A stretch of DNA of 39,771 nt from Candidatus Gastranaerophilales bacterium (GCA_944322665.1 CALUPM010000010.1:1-39771), one strand, 5' to 3'. Shown: positions 5,681-20,600, counted from the first letter of the stretch. Program-made: numbers and translations. Notes: generated from the letters alone by a model not told the origin.

Positions 5681-8600
5681 TTAGTCCGCCTGAGATTTTT
5701 TAAGCCGGTTTACATTATCATTTTTCATTGATGTGTTGATAACATTCATAACATTACCGGAATTTACAATATCTCCCTGCAGAGTCCGGATAAGATGTGA
5801 TCTTATTGCATTACCGTCCATGCCGATTGCGTTCTGAACATAATTGTGAACTGTCGGCATCTTATTCAGAAGCCTGTCGGTTTTTTCAATTGTTTTTTCA
5901 CCGACATTTGTATTTTTCATAGACGCTGCATTTGATGAAGTGATTGCACCGTTCATACTGTTGTATTTGTTATCCAGATTAATCAAAATATATTCATTCT
6001 GTCTTGTGACGTTTACGGAATCGGTGATTATATTGTAGCTGCCGTCAACCTTCAGTTTTGTAGGAATTTTTGTCAGGTACATCTGGATATCCGCGTCTAT
6101 AACCGGTCTTAGAGAAGTATTATCCACAACTATTTTCTTGCTTCCTGTAGTAAATACCGCATTAGTACCGATTGTCATATTGTTGATTGCAAGATTTTGC
6201 GACAGAGTATTAAGATTTGCGGAGTCAACATTCAGAGTATCAATATTGATTGCGCTGTCGGTTGAAAATTTAATACTTTCCGTATTAATTTCGGAGAAAT
6301 TTGCACCGGCGCCGCTTGTTGAAAGGGAAATTGAATCGCCGGAAACCATTGTGATTTTATTTCCGTTAGCAAGAAGCATTTCTATCGGTTTTTCTTCTGT
6401 GCTTATTTTGTTACCGGCATTCAGGTCAATATTCTGGGCGTATATGTTTGTGCCGCCGTCGTTACGACCGTTGAAGATTGATTTGTCCGACGATATGTCA
6501 ACGTTTGTCGTATAATCTTTTGAATTTCCGGAAATACTTCCGATATTCAAATCGTTTGAAGTATTAACCGTCAAATCGTCAACGATTGAATTTATATTAC
6601 CTTTTAAGTCAAGCTCATCTATTTTAATAACCGGTGCATTAGCGTTCAAATCACCGCCTATTTGAGCGTCGGATATTGTAATTGTGTTGTCTGCTGTTAT
6701 ATTGGTGTTTCCGCCGACTGTCAGTTTCTCTGTTACCGTTGTGTCGGAGGAGATGTTTGTGAAGTCGCCGCTGACAGTTGCTGTGCCGATTTCAGTTGTA
6801 CCGGTTGTTGTTATATCAGCATTACCGGTTACTGTCATGTTATCTACTTTTGCATTTGTTGAACTTGTGATTACATCTTTCAACTCTGCGTCAGCTATTG
6901 TGATTGTATTGTCTGCTGTTATATTGGTGTTTCCGCCAACTGTCAGTTTCTCACTTACCGTTGTGTCGGAGGAGGTGTTTGTAAAGTCGCCGCTGACGGT
7001 TGTTGTGCCGATTTCAGTTGTGCCGGTTGTCGTTATATCAGCGTCACCGGTTACTGTCATGTTTTTGATGTCGGCGTCTGTTGAACTTGTGATTACATCT
7101 TTCAACTCTGCGTCAGCTATCGTGATTGTGTTGTCTGCTGTTATATTGGTGTTTCCGCCGACTGTCAGTTTTTCTGTTACCGTTGTGTCGGAGGAGGTGT
7201 TTGTAAAGTCGCCGCTGACGGTTGCACTGCCGATTTCAGTTGTGCCGGTTGTTGTTATATCAGCATTACCGGTTACTGTCATATTATCAACGCTGGCGGT
7301 AGTTGAAGTTGATTGCAGAATTCCGGTTACTGTCGAATCTGAAATTACAGCTTCACCTGCAGAACTTATCGTGGTGTTACCGGTAATATCAGAACCGGCA
7401 ATCAACGCATCTGCCGCGCTTTCAATTGTTAAACCGCCTTCTACTGTTGCATTATTAACAGTTATATTAATATTTTCATCTGAAGCAAGATTAGAAGAAC
7501 CTGTTGTCTGCGCTCCGACTATATTCATATCACTGCCAAGACCCTTAATATATGCGTTATCCGCACTGTATTCCAGACCTTCTGTGATATCTCCGGATGC
7601 TGTTTCTACCGTGAAGTATTTAATTACAGAACCAATATCTCCGCCGGCGGTTAATGAAATATTATTTGCCGACACATTGATTTTGTCATCGCCGCTTGCA
7701 GCATTTGTAATGTTTCCGCCGGAAGTTAAGACAACTTTTTCTAATACACTGTCTGCGGTTGATGTTCCTGTTTCAGCGTCGTATGTCCTGTAAGAACGAA
7801 TTTCATTTACGTTCAAATCTCCGTCTGATGTCAGGTAAACACCGCTGCCGTTGCCCGCAAAAACAGTTATATCCCTGCTTGCATTAAGATTAAGTGCTGA
7901 ATCTTCTTCACCTACATTTCCGTTGCCGGAAGATATTATTATCTGACGTCCTGTCAGTGATGAATTTTTATCAGCATTTACTACCGATTTTTCTGCCTGT
8001 ATAAAGATATCTTTGGAAGCTTTTATAGTTCCGATTTGCATATCTTTAAGACCGTTTGTATAGTCTTTATAAGCCTGTTCGCGCTCTGCATCATCCGTTA
8101 ATGAATCCAGATATTCCTGTGACAATTCGGGTTTTGATATCAGAGTCAGGGAGATGTCGCTCATACCTGATGCTGTTCCGTCCGTATAACCGGCTGATGC
8201 GTTTATCACACCGTTTGTGTTTATTGCTATGTTTTCAATGTTGCCGGACTGCGAATTCAAATTTACACCTGCTTCTGAGTAAATATTGTAAACAAGATCG
8301 TTTGTGCTGGATGATGCGATAATTCCGTAATCCGCATCCAGATTTACTGCTCCTGATGTTGAACTGATTAAATCAGTGTAAATTCTGCCTGCCGAATAGA
8401 TATTAACATCACCTTTTGCATTAACATTGTAAATTCCGTCACGCGCAACTTTAATTTTATCGGTTTGTGTTCCGATAGAACCGTTTACGGCATTTAAAAT
8501 AACATTTCCGCCGTTGATGTTATACGGATTCAAAGATCCTGTATCCGCTGCAATTATCGAACCGTTTTGCGAACCTAAGGTTATTGTTCCTCTTGTAGTC

Positions 8601-11600
8601 GATACTATTGAAGCTATCTTCAAATCGTCCTTGTTTGTTATTGCTATATCGCCGTTTGCTCTTGCACTGAGTTTGTTGACTTCTATATTAATTTTATCGT
8701 TCTTTGAAGTATCAAGATCTATGGAACCGTTTTCTGCTCTCAATTCCAGAGAATCAGCTGTTATATTTACGGAACTGCCGCTTCCGCCGAGTTGTGAACC
8801 GGCCGTTCCCAGATAAGCATTGCCGTCGGCTTTGAGAATAATGTTGCTTATATCGGAATACGGATAATTTATATATACATTTTCGCCTGCGGCATTCAAT
8901 GTTCCGCCGTTATAAACCGCTGTCTGCATCGGCTGAAGCGAAGTTCCGATATCTCCGTTATCCGCCGACAAACCTATGTTTGTAGCTGAAATTACATTAT
9001 TTATGTTATTTGTTCCGATTGAACCGTTTGTTGAGGTTAAATTTACATCGCCGTTCAATGCGCTTATACTGCTGTTCATTACAACGGAACCGTTTGAAGT
9101 TACGTTAATCTGCGGGGTGTCAAAACCCTGGAATTGAACCTGAACAGCATTTTTTGCAACTCCGTATTCAGGATCGTGGCTTACTGTATAATATACCGTT
9201 CTATACAATTTGCCGTGCCACAATTCCGTCCACCATGAACGTTTTACGTATTCCTGATAAGATTTTTGTTCTGTATATCCGGCTTTTGTAACAACATAAG
9301 CATCGTCGCCCGGATTGTAGGTAATAGTATCAACATTTGCGCCGTCTGCACGTGTCGATGATGTTGAACTTCCCCATGAGCCGTTTCCTGATGTCTGGCC
9401 TGATGTTGTTGTAACTATTTTACCGTCTTCGCCTACCTGAGCAGTATATGTGCCGGTGTTTTGTGAAATCCAATCAGGATTTTCCAGATCAGACTGGGTT
9501 ATACTATCAAATTTTGCTCCGCCCTTATCGTCTTCAGAAAGCTTAAAGTCGTTTATGGTCAATTTTCCGTTCAGATTTGCGTCTGCATTCAGGGCACTTG
9601 TAACCAGATTGAAATCCGAATTGTTGGTGATATCTATATGACCGTATCCGTTTACAAGCACTATTTTACCGTTTTCGGAGGAGCTTACAACATTACCCGT
9701 CAGGGTTATGTTTCCGCCCTGAATTTCGGCTTTAAATAAGTGGATGTCCCCTTGAATATCGTTTAAATTAGATTCATCAGAGGGCTTAAAGTACGCTTTG
9801 ATTAATTCAAGGTCTGAATCAAGTTCGCCGTTGCCTTCAAGGTTCAGATAATAATATCCGTCAGAACCTTCCGTCATCTCGGTTTTAACACCGTTGACTA
9901 TCTGATAATAAGTCTCCCCTTCTTTTACAACCGTAAATTCAGGAATTGTAACTGACTTGATTTCCGAACCGCTCTGGAGAAGTCCGTTAATATCAATAAT
10001 TTTTGAAGCTATATCAATATCGCCGGAGGCTATTATCGCACCTTTTCCGTCTGTGCCGCCCACTTCAACAGTAGTAGTCTGATAGGCTTGTGTATATCCG
10101 CCGTTCGGAACTGATATATGCAAATCTTTTGCCGTTATTGAACCTTCAGAAAGAACGTTTCCTGTATTATTTACAAAACTTACAAGTCCGTTTACGTTCT
10201 CTATGTCACCCTGGAATACCATATCGCCGTATCCGCCCGAGCCGATATCTATTGTCGGATCATTTGCGTCCACGGTATTTGTAATTGAAATAGAGTATTC
10301 AGGAGTTGAATTCAATATGGTTGTCTTTATTCCGTTGTTGCTGCCGGAAATGTTTATGTTGCCTTTTACGTTTCTGTCAATAACTATATCGTTATAAACG
10401 ATATCGTTTATACTGTCGTTTACAATATTTACGGTAAACTTGTTGCCGGGTGCCGTAATTGAACCTGTTCCTGATATATTGCCGCTAATATTGGTTTCGC
10501 CCGATCTGACGTATATGTCATCTACAATTACTGAATATACAGGTATCGGTTCCTGTTCTGCCTGTGCTTTCTGAGCGTTCAATTCATCCAGTTGAATCTT
10601 AAAGGCGTCTTCTACGTCTTGTATTTGACCTTCAGCTTTTGCAATTTCAGCGTTTGCAGCCTCTATGTTCTTCTGGGCTGTTTCCATTGTCTGTTTATAT
10701 ACCGTCATATCCTGTTTATTTTCGGTTATCTTACGGTTTGCAGCTGTCACAAAAGCATCAAGATGAGTATTGTTTGTATAATCAACATTTTCACCTAATT
10801 CCGAACCGGTAATCGCAGCAGCATAACTGTTTGACTGTTCTTCTATAACGGTAATCTTATCTTGAATATTATCGCTCACGGTATCAAGACCGCCGACTGC
10901 ATTGATTAGTGCTGTCAAATTTGCCGCTGTCGGACTGCTCTTGTAACTGTTCCACGCTGTTCTTACCGAACTCAGGTTGCTGTCGCCTGCATATTTTGCA
11001 AGAACAGTGCCGAAACTGCTGTCTACCTTATCTTCTATTGAGTCATAAGCATCGCCCCAGGCTTCTGCTACATCATCAATATTGCCGGCAGATATATTCA
11101 GATTTGCAATTTTGTTGTTATTTTCTTTAATCTTTCCGGCGTTAGTTATTGCTGTTGTATAATTCTGATTTTCTGTTTCTAAATCGGTTAAATTTTGCTC
11201 TGCTTCATCATAAGTTTTCTGTGCGTCCGCTCTTACCTGCTCTTCAATTTCTATATAATCATTTATTCCTGCAACCTTATTATCTTTGTTCTGTGTATAG
11301 GCATCTATATCTTCCTGAACATCGGCTGCTGTTATTTCTCCGACCTGCTCTGTTGTAATGTTTATACCGTTAGAAGTTGTATTGCCGTTCCTGTCCATCG
11401 TAAGACTCTTGTTTGCGCCTAAACCGCTTTCCAGAGTACCGTTCAATGTAATTTTTGCGGACGAATTATCCGGATCTTTATATTCGTTTCCGCTTCCGTA
11501 TATGGTAATCGGAATACCGAACAGGATATAAGTTGTACCTTTCGCTTCTCTTGAAGCTGTCAGCTTGCCTGTTGAATCCGCTGCAGTTACGTTCATTGAG

Positions 11601-14600
11601 TCGTAAGATTTTATTGCTGAATTTTCGGCAATCGTGACTGCAGAAGTTGAATTTCTGCCGGCTGTCGCGGTTGAGCCGCCGACCGTTCCGATTAAACCTT
11701 TCGTTGCTGCATAGATGTATGCCTGAATATTGTTATCGGCTGCTGCCTGAATATATGTATCTCTGCCGCTTACGGAATTTACTCCGCTTAAGAAATTGAC
11801 TTCCGTAACCGATTTGTTATTTTTTGCAACACTATCGCCGGTTGCAACCGCAATACCGCCGTATGATTCAATGTTTGCTTTTGAATAAATATCTACGTCA
11901 CTGTTTGCAAGATAATAAATATCGTCATCTTTTGTTTTAATATCTTTGTTGGAAATGTCTGTTTTTGTTGTTATGTTTGAAACAACCGAAACATTTCCGT
12001 CTGCGGCAGGAATTGCACCGCCTGCATCAACATTGACTTTTTCATTTACATTTACTATGCTCTGGGAAGATATATTTATATATCCTTTGTTGAAAGCTCC
12101 TGTTGCGTAAGCTTTTTCTCCGCCCAGACCGGCATAGGTATTCATGGTTATTGTATCTTTCAAATCCGCAGCACCGATTCCGACAACGCCGCCGGCGCCG
12201 CCGTAAAGGTCATAATTCGAAGATGCGGCTTTGGTCGTTTCATTGTTTGCAAAGACTTCAATTGCGCCGTTTACTTCCGCATTCGCATTTGATACTGCTT
12301 TGACTGTTGAATTTACATTATTGCCGATTATACCTGCCGTAACACCGACTGCACCGTATGCTGATGAATCGTTGTATGATTTGTAAGAATTCCGGTTGTT
12401 TGCGGCAACTATATATGCGCCGTCCGTTGTTTGAACGTTGTAGTTTTTGCCGACATAAACTTCATTATTTGAATTTATATCCGTATAAACACCTGACCCG
12501 CTTATACCTGCAATTGCACCGGCGCCTGCTTCTGTTTTTGCATCAACTTTGTTTTCGGCAGATGATGAAATATTAATTGATCCTGCCTTAATAGATTTTG
12601 AAGCGTTCGCATCGGCATCAGCAATATTTACGCCGCCTGTATGATTAATATTTGCGTAAGTTTCCGTGCCGCCTGCCGAAATTCCGCCGTAAGCCCTGCC
12701 GTTTGAGGAAGCTGTTGCCGTATTTTTGGCTATTGAAGATATTGCAGCCGCAAGTTTTGCAAATATATTTACATTTTTGCCGATTTTAACTGTATTATTC
12801 TTCCCTGCTTCTGCTGTAACATTTGCACCCGAGCCTCCGATAAGACTTCCGGTTGCAGCACTTCCGGTTGCGGTTGAAGTTTCTTCTGTTCCGGCTTTAA
12901 TTGTAATGTTGCCCTGATTGCTGTTTAAGGTTACGTTGTCGCCGATATCAATTTTTGTATTGCCTTTTAATGAAGCACCTGCGACTGAAACTCCGACTCC
13001 GACACCGCCGTAAGCACCTGCGGTTACCGTCGAATTTGCTATTCCTTTTGAATTTGCATTAATCAGCAAATCATTATTTGCATCAAGAAGCGACTCTTTC
13101 AGAATATATGAATTTGTCGTCTTATTTGAATTAATTTTTGCAATTGCGCCGGAACCTGAAATAATTCCGCCGGAAGCCGCACTGACATTGACATCCTGAT
13201 TGTCGAGTGAATCCGCTTTGATATCAATTTTGCCGGTGGAATCAATTACAACGTTATTTGAAACAAATGCGTTTGTTGTAGTGTTTACATTTGAAATACC
13301 TGCGGAAACACCGATTGCTGCACCGCCGTAAGTGTTTCCGTCAACTCTTAAGTCAACGTCATTTGTATTTTTGGCAAGAATTGTAACGTCTTTTGCGTTA
13401 ATTTTTGCACCTGTATCAACAAAAGCTGAAGTTGTTTCATTTCTGTCTGTAGAACCGTAGCTTGAACCGGACTCATCCGACTTTGTAAACAGCGAGAAGG
13501 TTGAATCTTTCTGTGCTATGTTGTCAGCCTTAACTTCAATTGAAGTACCGCTTTCAGCATCTGTGAGGTAAGTATTTATATTATTGTTAGCGTCGTTGAT
13601 TGCGCTGTCTACGTCTGAAGAAGCGTCATTATAGTAAGATTTGAAGGTTTCATCCGCATCGTTCTGATAACCTGCAGAGGCTGCAAGAACTTCATCAGCC
13701 TGAGCCTTTGCAGAGTTGTAAGATTCTGCATCATCACCGCTCAAACCGTTTGCTTCGGCGTTACCGACGGTTTTTCCGATGGTATTGTAAAGAACTCCGC
13801 CGCTCAGAGCAACAGATCCGCCGCCTACAACATTTGCGTTTGCATTAATCGTTTCATTACTCAAAGCATTCAATGTAAGATTTCCGTCCGGCATTGCAAG
13901 AGTTGAACCCGAACCAATTGATGAAATTACAGTGTTATTAATATTATTTACACCGACAGATGCGCCGACACCGGCAATTCCGCCAACACCAAGAGCACCG
14001 ACTGTTTCATAAATCTTTGTATCATCCTGAGCTTTTACACTCAATGCGCCGGAAGCGTCAATATTATTACCTGTTCCAATATATGCGCCCACGTGGTCTT
14101 CAACCTGATTTACAAGAACTGACCCTGCAAGGCTTCCGCCGGCTGCTACTGAACCTGCCGTAAGCGACAGCGCATTCTTATCAGTACCGAGATTGTTGAC
14201 TGATTTTGCGTCAAAATCCGCTGTTTTTACATCTAATGTAACGTTTTTACCTGTATAGGCTTCGACAGTGTTTGTAATTTTATTTACGCCGACAGTAGCC
14301 CCGACCGCCGCATATTTTCCGACAGCACCGGAACCTATTGTTTCAGTAATTGTTGTTGTATTTTCTGCCTTTACATCCATATCGGAAGCAGATGTAATAT
14401 CTGCATTATCCGCAACATAAGCTTTTGTAGTCGCGTCAACAATATTTGCAAGCGATGAACCGTTTACTCCGACCTGTCCGCCGCCAAAACCTAATACCAG
14501 CAAATCATTGAAGTTTTGAATTCCTGTTGCGTTTACGTCAATATCGTTTGCATTAACTTTTCCGCCTGTATAGGACAAAATCGTGCTTGTTACGGAATTG

Positions 14601-17600
14601 GTCTGGATTGTGGCTCCGACACCGGCAAGTCCGCCGCCGGCAAGAGTTCCGGCAATTCCGTTAAAGTTTACGGTATCTTTTGCAATGACTTCGAGTTTTT
14701 CTCCGTTTATACCGTCAGTCGAAGAGTTTCCTGTTACGTAAGCTTTTACGGTATTATTTACAACGTTGGTTGAAATTACGCCGCCAACTCCCGCAACTCC
14801 GCCGCCGGCACCTGAAATTGAATATAAATCATAGCTTGAATCAGCTTCTGCATTTACGTGAAGGGTTTTAAATCTGTCTGCAGATTTTCCGCTGACGGAA
14901 GAATTTTCAACGTAAGCTGATGCATTGTAGCCGATAACGTTGGTTGCAACGGATGCTCCGACACCCGCAACTCCGCCGGCTCCGGCTCCGCCTGTAATGT
15001 TCAGGTAATCAGCCGTTGCTTTTGTATCTACATTTGTATTATCAGCGTTTACGGTTGAATTTTTAATTCCTGATTTTACAGTAGAACTTACGACAACCGT
15101 ATTAACAGCGCCTGCAACTCCTGCAGTGCCGGCTCCCGAGCCTGCGACAACCGTGTTTGTCACATTGTCTGAAGCGGTTGCGTCTATATCAATATTTGTT
15201 GAAGAAATGTTTGTATTTGAGGCTTCTGCTTCAATGTCTTTATTAACAACAAGCGTTCCGACAGTTGCGCCGACACTTGCCGAACCCGAACCCGATACTG
15301 CACCAGAGGTTATGAAGATGTTTGTTGTGCCGCTTGCAAGAAGTGCTGTTTTATCTCCGGCAATTAAACCTGTCTGTTTCTTGCCTGACACGAGTGCTTT
15401 TGCGGAACTGTCAAGCACAAGCGTATCTACAGCGCCTGAAACCGCTACAGCTCCCGAACCCTGAGCAGCTATTGTTATAAACGGATTGTCCGAACTTCCG
15501 ATAACTTCGTTTGCTATTGCATTTACAATAATATCAGCGCTGCTTGCGGTTACGTCGGAATTTAAGATTTCCGAAAGAACCGTGTTATTTATAACGCCGG
15601 TAATAATTGCCCCGCCTGCTGCAACTCCGCCGGCTCCGCTTGCAGAACCTGTACGGCCTACTATACTCAAGGTGTCTTCTGAAGTTACAATGACGCCGCT
15701 GTCTTTATTTGCAGCGTTTGCAACAGTTGTTGAAACCGTTGAGTTTGAAATTCCTGCCGTCACTTTATCAGAGGAAACAATTGTGTTTACAGCCCCCGTA
15801 ATTGCAGCAATACCCGCTCCTGCGCCGCCGACTACCGTCGCGTCTATAGTATTTCCGGCATCGGCCTCTACCGTAATATTTCCTGTTGAACTTAATGTCG
15901 TATTTTTAATTTCAGCTTTTGATTGTTTTGAAGAAACAAAGGTATTTACACCGCCGTTTACGGCTGCTTCTCCCGAGCCGCTTGCCTGAAGCATTACAAC
16001 CATCGCATCAGAAGTGTTGTTTGAGGATACCCCGACATTTCCTGCATTGGTTATGGCTGCACCGTCAATTATTGCATTGGCCTGCGAGTTCAAAACCATT
16101 GTGTTTACCGTACCGTTTACGGCTGCCGTGCCTGCTCCGCTTGCGTTGAACATCGTAACAAGATAATCAGAATTCATTTCGGCGTGATTTTCAAGACTTC
16201 CCGCACGATTTATCTTGCTGCTGCCGTCAATCACAGCTTCCGATTTTGAATTATCCACCAGTGAATAAACAACACCGCCGACTGCGGCAGATCCTGCACC
16301 GTTTGCTGAGGCTACATACATATCAATATCTGTTTTGTTTGAAGATGTGTTTTCTAATTTGCCGCCTGCAGAAACTGTTGAACTATTGATATTTGATTTT
16401 GCATCGACATTCAAAACATGTGTTGAAACCGTTCCGTTTACAGCGGCGCTTGAAGCTCCGCCAAATCCCATAGCAACGGAGGTTATGTCAATGTCCGCAG
16501 AAGAAGAGTTTTTCAAATCTCCTTTTGAAGCCAGAGTAGAGTTTAAAATTTCGGCATCAATGTTTTTATTCAATACAAGAGTATTAACAGCACCGCCAAC
16601 CCCGGCACCTCCCGTACCTGCCGCAACCTGTCCCGTGCCGTGGCCGAAATCCGTGCTTGAAGAGGCATTTACTTCGGCTTTTGCAAATTCAGATCCGGAA
16701 ATATTTTGCAAATCATTAACTTTTGCCTTTACATCCTTGTTTATAACAATAGTATCAACCGTTCCAGCTACTGAAACCGATCCGACAGAACCGGAAATCG
16801 TGGCTCCGGTAAATTCATCGGACTGTGTTGCTTTTACAAGAAGATTGCCTAATGTATCGTTATAGTTTGAAACATCTACATTATTAACTTCCGCATTAGC
16901 ATGTCCCGTCATTGTTACGGTCAAAATTGAACCGCCGACGCTTGCTCCGCTTGTAGAAACAGCAACAGCACCTGCTGCAGAACCGAGTATAAGTTCATCA
17001 TCCGCCTGAACACTTATGTTGCCGTCTGATTTAACATTTACATTTTTCAAATATGCGTCCATTTCCTGCGACATCACAAGGGTGTCTATCGAACCTTCAA
17101 CAGCCGTGCTTGAACCGCCTGCAGCTCCGATTACAGTTGAAAGATGATCCTGATTTGCTTTTGCTTTAATATCAACACCATTTTTTGCGATTACCTCCGC
17201 ACCGTCTATTCCGGCTGTTATGTCGGATGCGTAAACCGTTGTATTTACCGCTCCGCCTGCTGATACGCTGCTTGTTGATATACTTACGTTTCCGTCAACC
17301 GTTATTGTATCTATGTCGTTTTCTGATTTAACTTTTACCGCTCCTGCTGTTGAATGAAGCTTATTATTTTTCCCTGCTTCGGAAAGAACATAGGTGTTTA
17401 CGGAGGAATTATTAACAATCGCACTCAATGCGCCTGATGCGGAAACTTTGCTTCCGCCGGCTCCGCCGAATATAATACTTAAAAAGTCCTGATCAAAGTC
17501 TGAGGCAAGGTCTATATCACCTGTTGAATATATGTCGGAATTTTTAATATAAGTATCTATATCATGCTGTGCGCCTATTGCATAAACGGATGCTCCGACA

Positions 17601-20600
17601 GAAGTTCCCTGCGCGGCGGCTGCTATTGCACCTGTTACGGAAATTGTATCAAGAACTTTATCCGTATCAAGAGTTAAAGCACCTGTTGTGACTGTGGAAT
17701 TGTCTATGTAATTGTCCTGATCGGTCGCATCTACCAGAATGCTTGCAACACCTGAGCCTGCGCTTTCACTCGTTGAACCCGAACCCGCAACCGCTACGGA
17801 AATCTGTTTCATTGTATCAGAATTGCTTAATTTCGTTGATCCCCCTGCGTTTACGGTTGAATTTTTAATATAAGAACCTACACTGTTTGCAACAACGTCA
17901 GTTCTCACCGAAGCGCCTGCACCTGTTTTGTTTCCGGCTGCAACCGTGCCGACTACGGCAATTTCATTAAATTCACTTTCGGCTTTTACATTAACCGACT
18001 GGCTGTTTTTATCAGCTGTCGAGGCTTTTGTGTTAATTTGAGAATTTTCAATATAAGCGTTTACATCGTTTACTGCGATATAAGCACCGACCGTTCCGCC
18101 ATAAGCTGAAGCCTGTGTAGATACGCTGCCTGCGATATCAATAACAATAACCCTGTCATCATTCAGGGCATTTACATCTATTGATTTGAGCGCATTAACC
18201 TCTGCATCTTTAATATAGGCGCTTACGGAATTAACGACAACATCACCGTCTATCGTACCGCCTACCGAACCTGTATCGCCTTTTCCGCCTGCCTGAATTG
18301 CCATTGCACCGACAGCTTTTATTACGCTGCTGTCTGCTGACGCTTCAACTTTTACACTCTGGTTTGCATTTTCTTTTCTTGTGTTAATCTTTGCGCCGTC
18401 TTTAATTGCCGCTTCTATGTTATTAACCTGAACCGCAGAAGACACGTTTCCGGCACCTGCCGAATCTTTTTCCTGCGCAATACCGGCCGATGCCGCAATC
18501 AAATTGTATTCCTCTTTTGCTGTTACGTTTATTGAATTATTTGCATCAACCTTTGCATTTCCGATATATGATTGAACGTTGCTGTTTGTAACATCTGCCA
18601 TAACCGTTGCACCTGCGCCCGATTTTCCGTTTGCTGCCACAACGGCATTTGCGTTTATTGTTTTGTCATGAGATGCGGCATTTACATCTACACTGCCGTT
18701 TGACATAACATCTGCACCGTCTGCGATATAAGCTTTTACTTCGTTTGTTGCAACATTCGCGTTGATACCGCCTGCATAAGCAGTTGTGTCTTTAGAAGGA
18801 TTTGCTCCGCGTTCAAAATCATAATCCAAATTTAAGGCATTTTTTAAATTATTTATTCTTTCGGTAACACCTTTCCATCTGGTTATAAAGCCCGGTTTTA
18901 ATGATTCGGGAACAATGTGTTCGCTGAACAAATTGTTCATATCAAGATAGTCATCCGCAGCATCGCCTGAACTGTCAAGTTTTCCAACAGGCGCGTCCGT
19001 TCCTTCTTTTGCAATTCCTGCATTTAAGTTTGCGTTTACGATAAGTTTGTTGTAATCAGCATTTACCTTTACGTTGCCGCGGGCATTCACCCTGCCTGCA
19101 ATGTAGGATTCCACATCATCCGTCAAAACAATTCCGGAAATCCCGAAACCGTAAGCGTCCTGACCGTTTGCAAAAGATATAATCGCATTTACGAAATTGT
19201 CATCTTTTGTAGCGCTGACGTTCACGTTGTTTGCGTTAATGACGGTATCTTCAAGTGCTGATTCTATTGCGGCTTTGACTATCCCGTTGCCCAAAGTTGT
19301 CATTCCGATTGAGCCGGAAAGTCCGGTATCATCCGGAGATGAAGAACCGACCGACAGAGTCAGGTAATTGCCGTCTTCATGCGCTGTTACGTTTAAATCC
19401 CCGACCGTTGAATCTTTTACAGCCGTGTCATTTACTATTTTTACGTTCTCGCCGACCCTTGCAATTACGTTTGAATCAGAATAAGAAAATGCCATTCCTC
19501 CGCCGTAAGCAGAGCCGTCACGTGCCGAAGCTCCGGATAAAAATGTTGTAAGATTTGTAATATCCATTAATGTTGCGGCTGTCCAGATTTCGTTTGAAGC
19601 ATTTGAAGAAATATTTATGCCGGCTTTATCCGGATCCGCCGTCTGTATTGTTACGGTAGAATTGTTATCCAGCAGAGCATTTGCATCCGTGTTAAACAGT
19701 GCAAGAGAAAGCGCGCCGGACATTGCTTTTGTATCGCCGACCGTCTGTTTTGCACTTGCTTTTGACTGCGCAAACGTATTGAAGAAACCGTATGCGCCGA
19801 GGTTGTTAAAATCTATTGATTTAATCAACAGGTCAAAAGCACCGCTGTCGTACAATTCCGTAATATGCCCGACAGGTTCAAGGTATGAAAGATAATCCGC
19901 AGACGAATTGGCCTCTATTGAATTCCAGTGATCTCTTATATTGTTTCCAGAATCATCCCAATTCTTTTTAGAAAAGAAATCCGCAAACTGAGGCCACCAG
20001 TCAATCCATGCCATCGGATGAATTATATCGGTTGTTGCGGTTATCGTAAGAGAATCTCCCTCGTTTTTGTTATTCAGCGTAAAGTCGCCGTAAGCATTGG
20101 CGTCTGAATTTAAGTCTTTATAATTAACCGCAATTGCACCGCTTGCGGCTGTTTTGCCGTTCTCAGTTTCTGATTGAACATAGAGTGTGCTTTTTTCGTC
20201 AACGGTTTTAGCCGTAACCTCAACCTGTCCTGCGGAAATTTCGGGCTTGATATTATTTTCTCTGTCGCCGATTTGTGCTGTGGAATTAACTTTATCAACC
20301 GCAACACCGATTGAGGCTGCCATATCTATATTATTGAATTTCGCGTTTGCACGGGTTATAAGATCTTTTACGGAATCCGCGCCTTTGATATGCATTAAAA
20401 GATTTTTTGCAACTCCTGACATTTTACCGGGTTCACCCTCACCGCCGGAGTATCCTGCAACTGTTGATGTTATATGGCCTTTGTAATCAACATTCACGCT
20501 TAATTTTCCGGAAATATCCGCATCTGCATTCATTACGGCTTTATTGTCAACTTCGGAATTTACAAAAAATATTGATGCCCCGACAGCTCCGCGGTTTTTG

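Noticed and set aside
5681-6500. Contact-dependent inhibition toxin and immunity gene at the adhesin end
   Set aside because: No VENN motif or toxin-like domain is present, and the next gene is a chaperone with a signal peptide, not a small immunity protein.
6684-7793. A 369-codon open frame on the plus strand, opposite the adhesin
   Set aside because: It is the antisense of repetitive, codon-biased adhesin DNA; it repeats with the 222-bp units and has no ribosome site. Many other plus-strand frames from 6 to 22 kb have the same cause.
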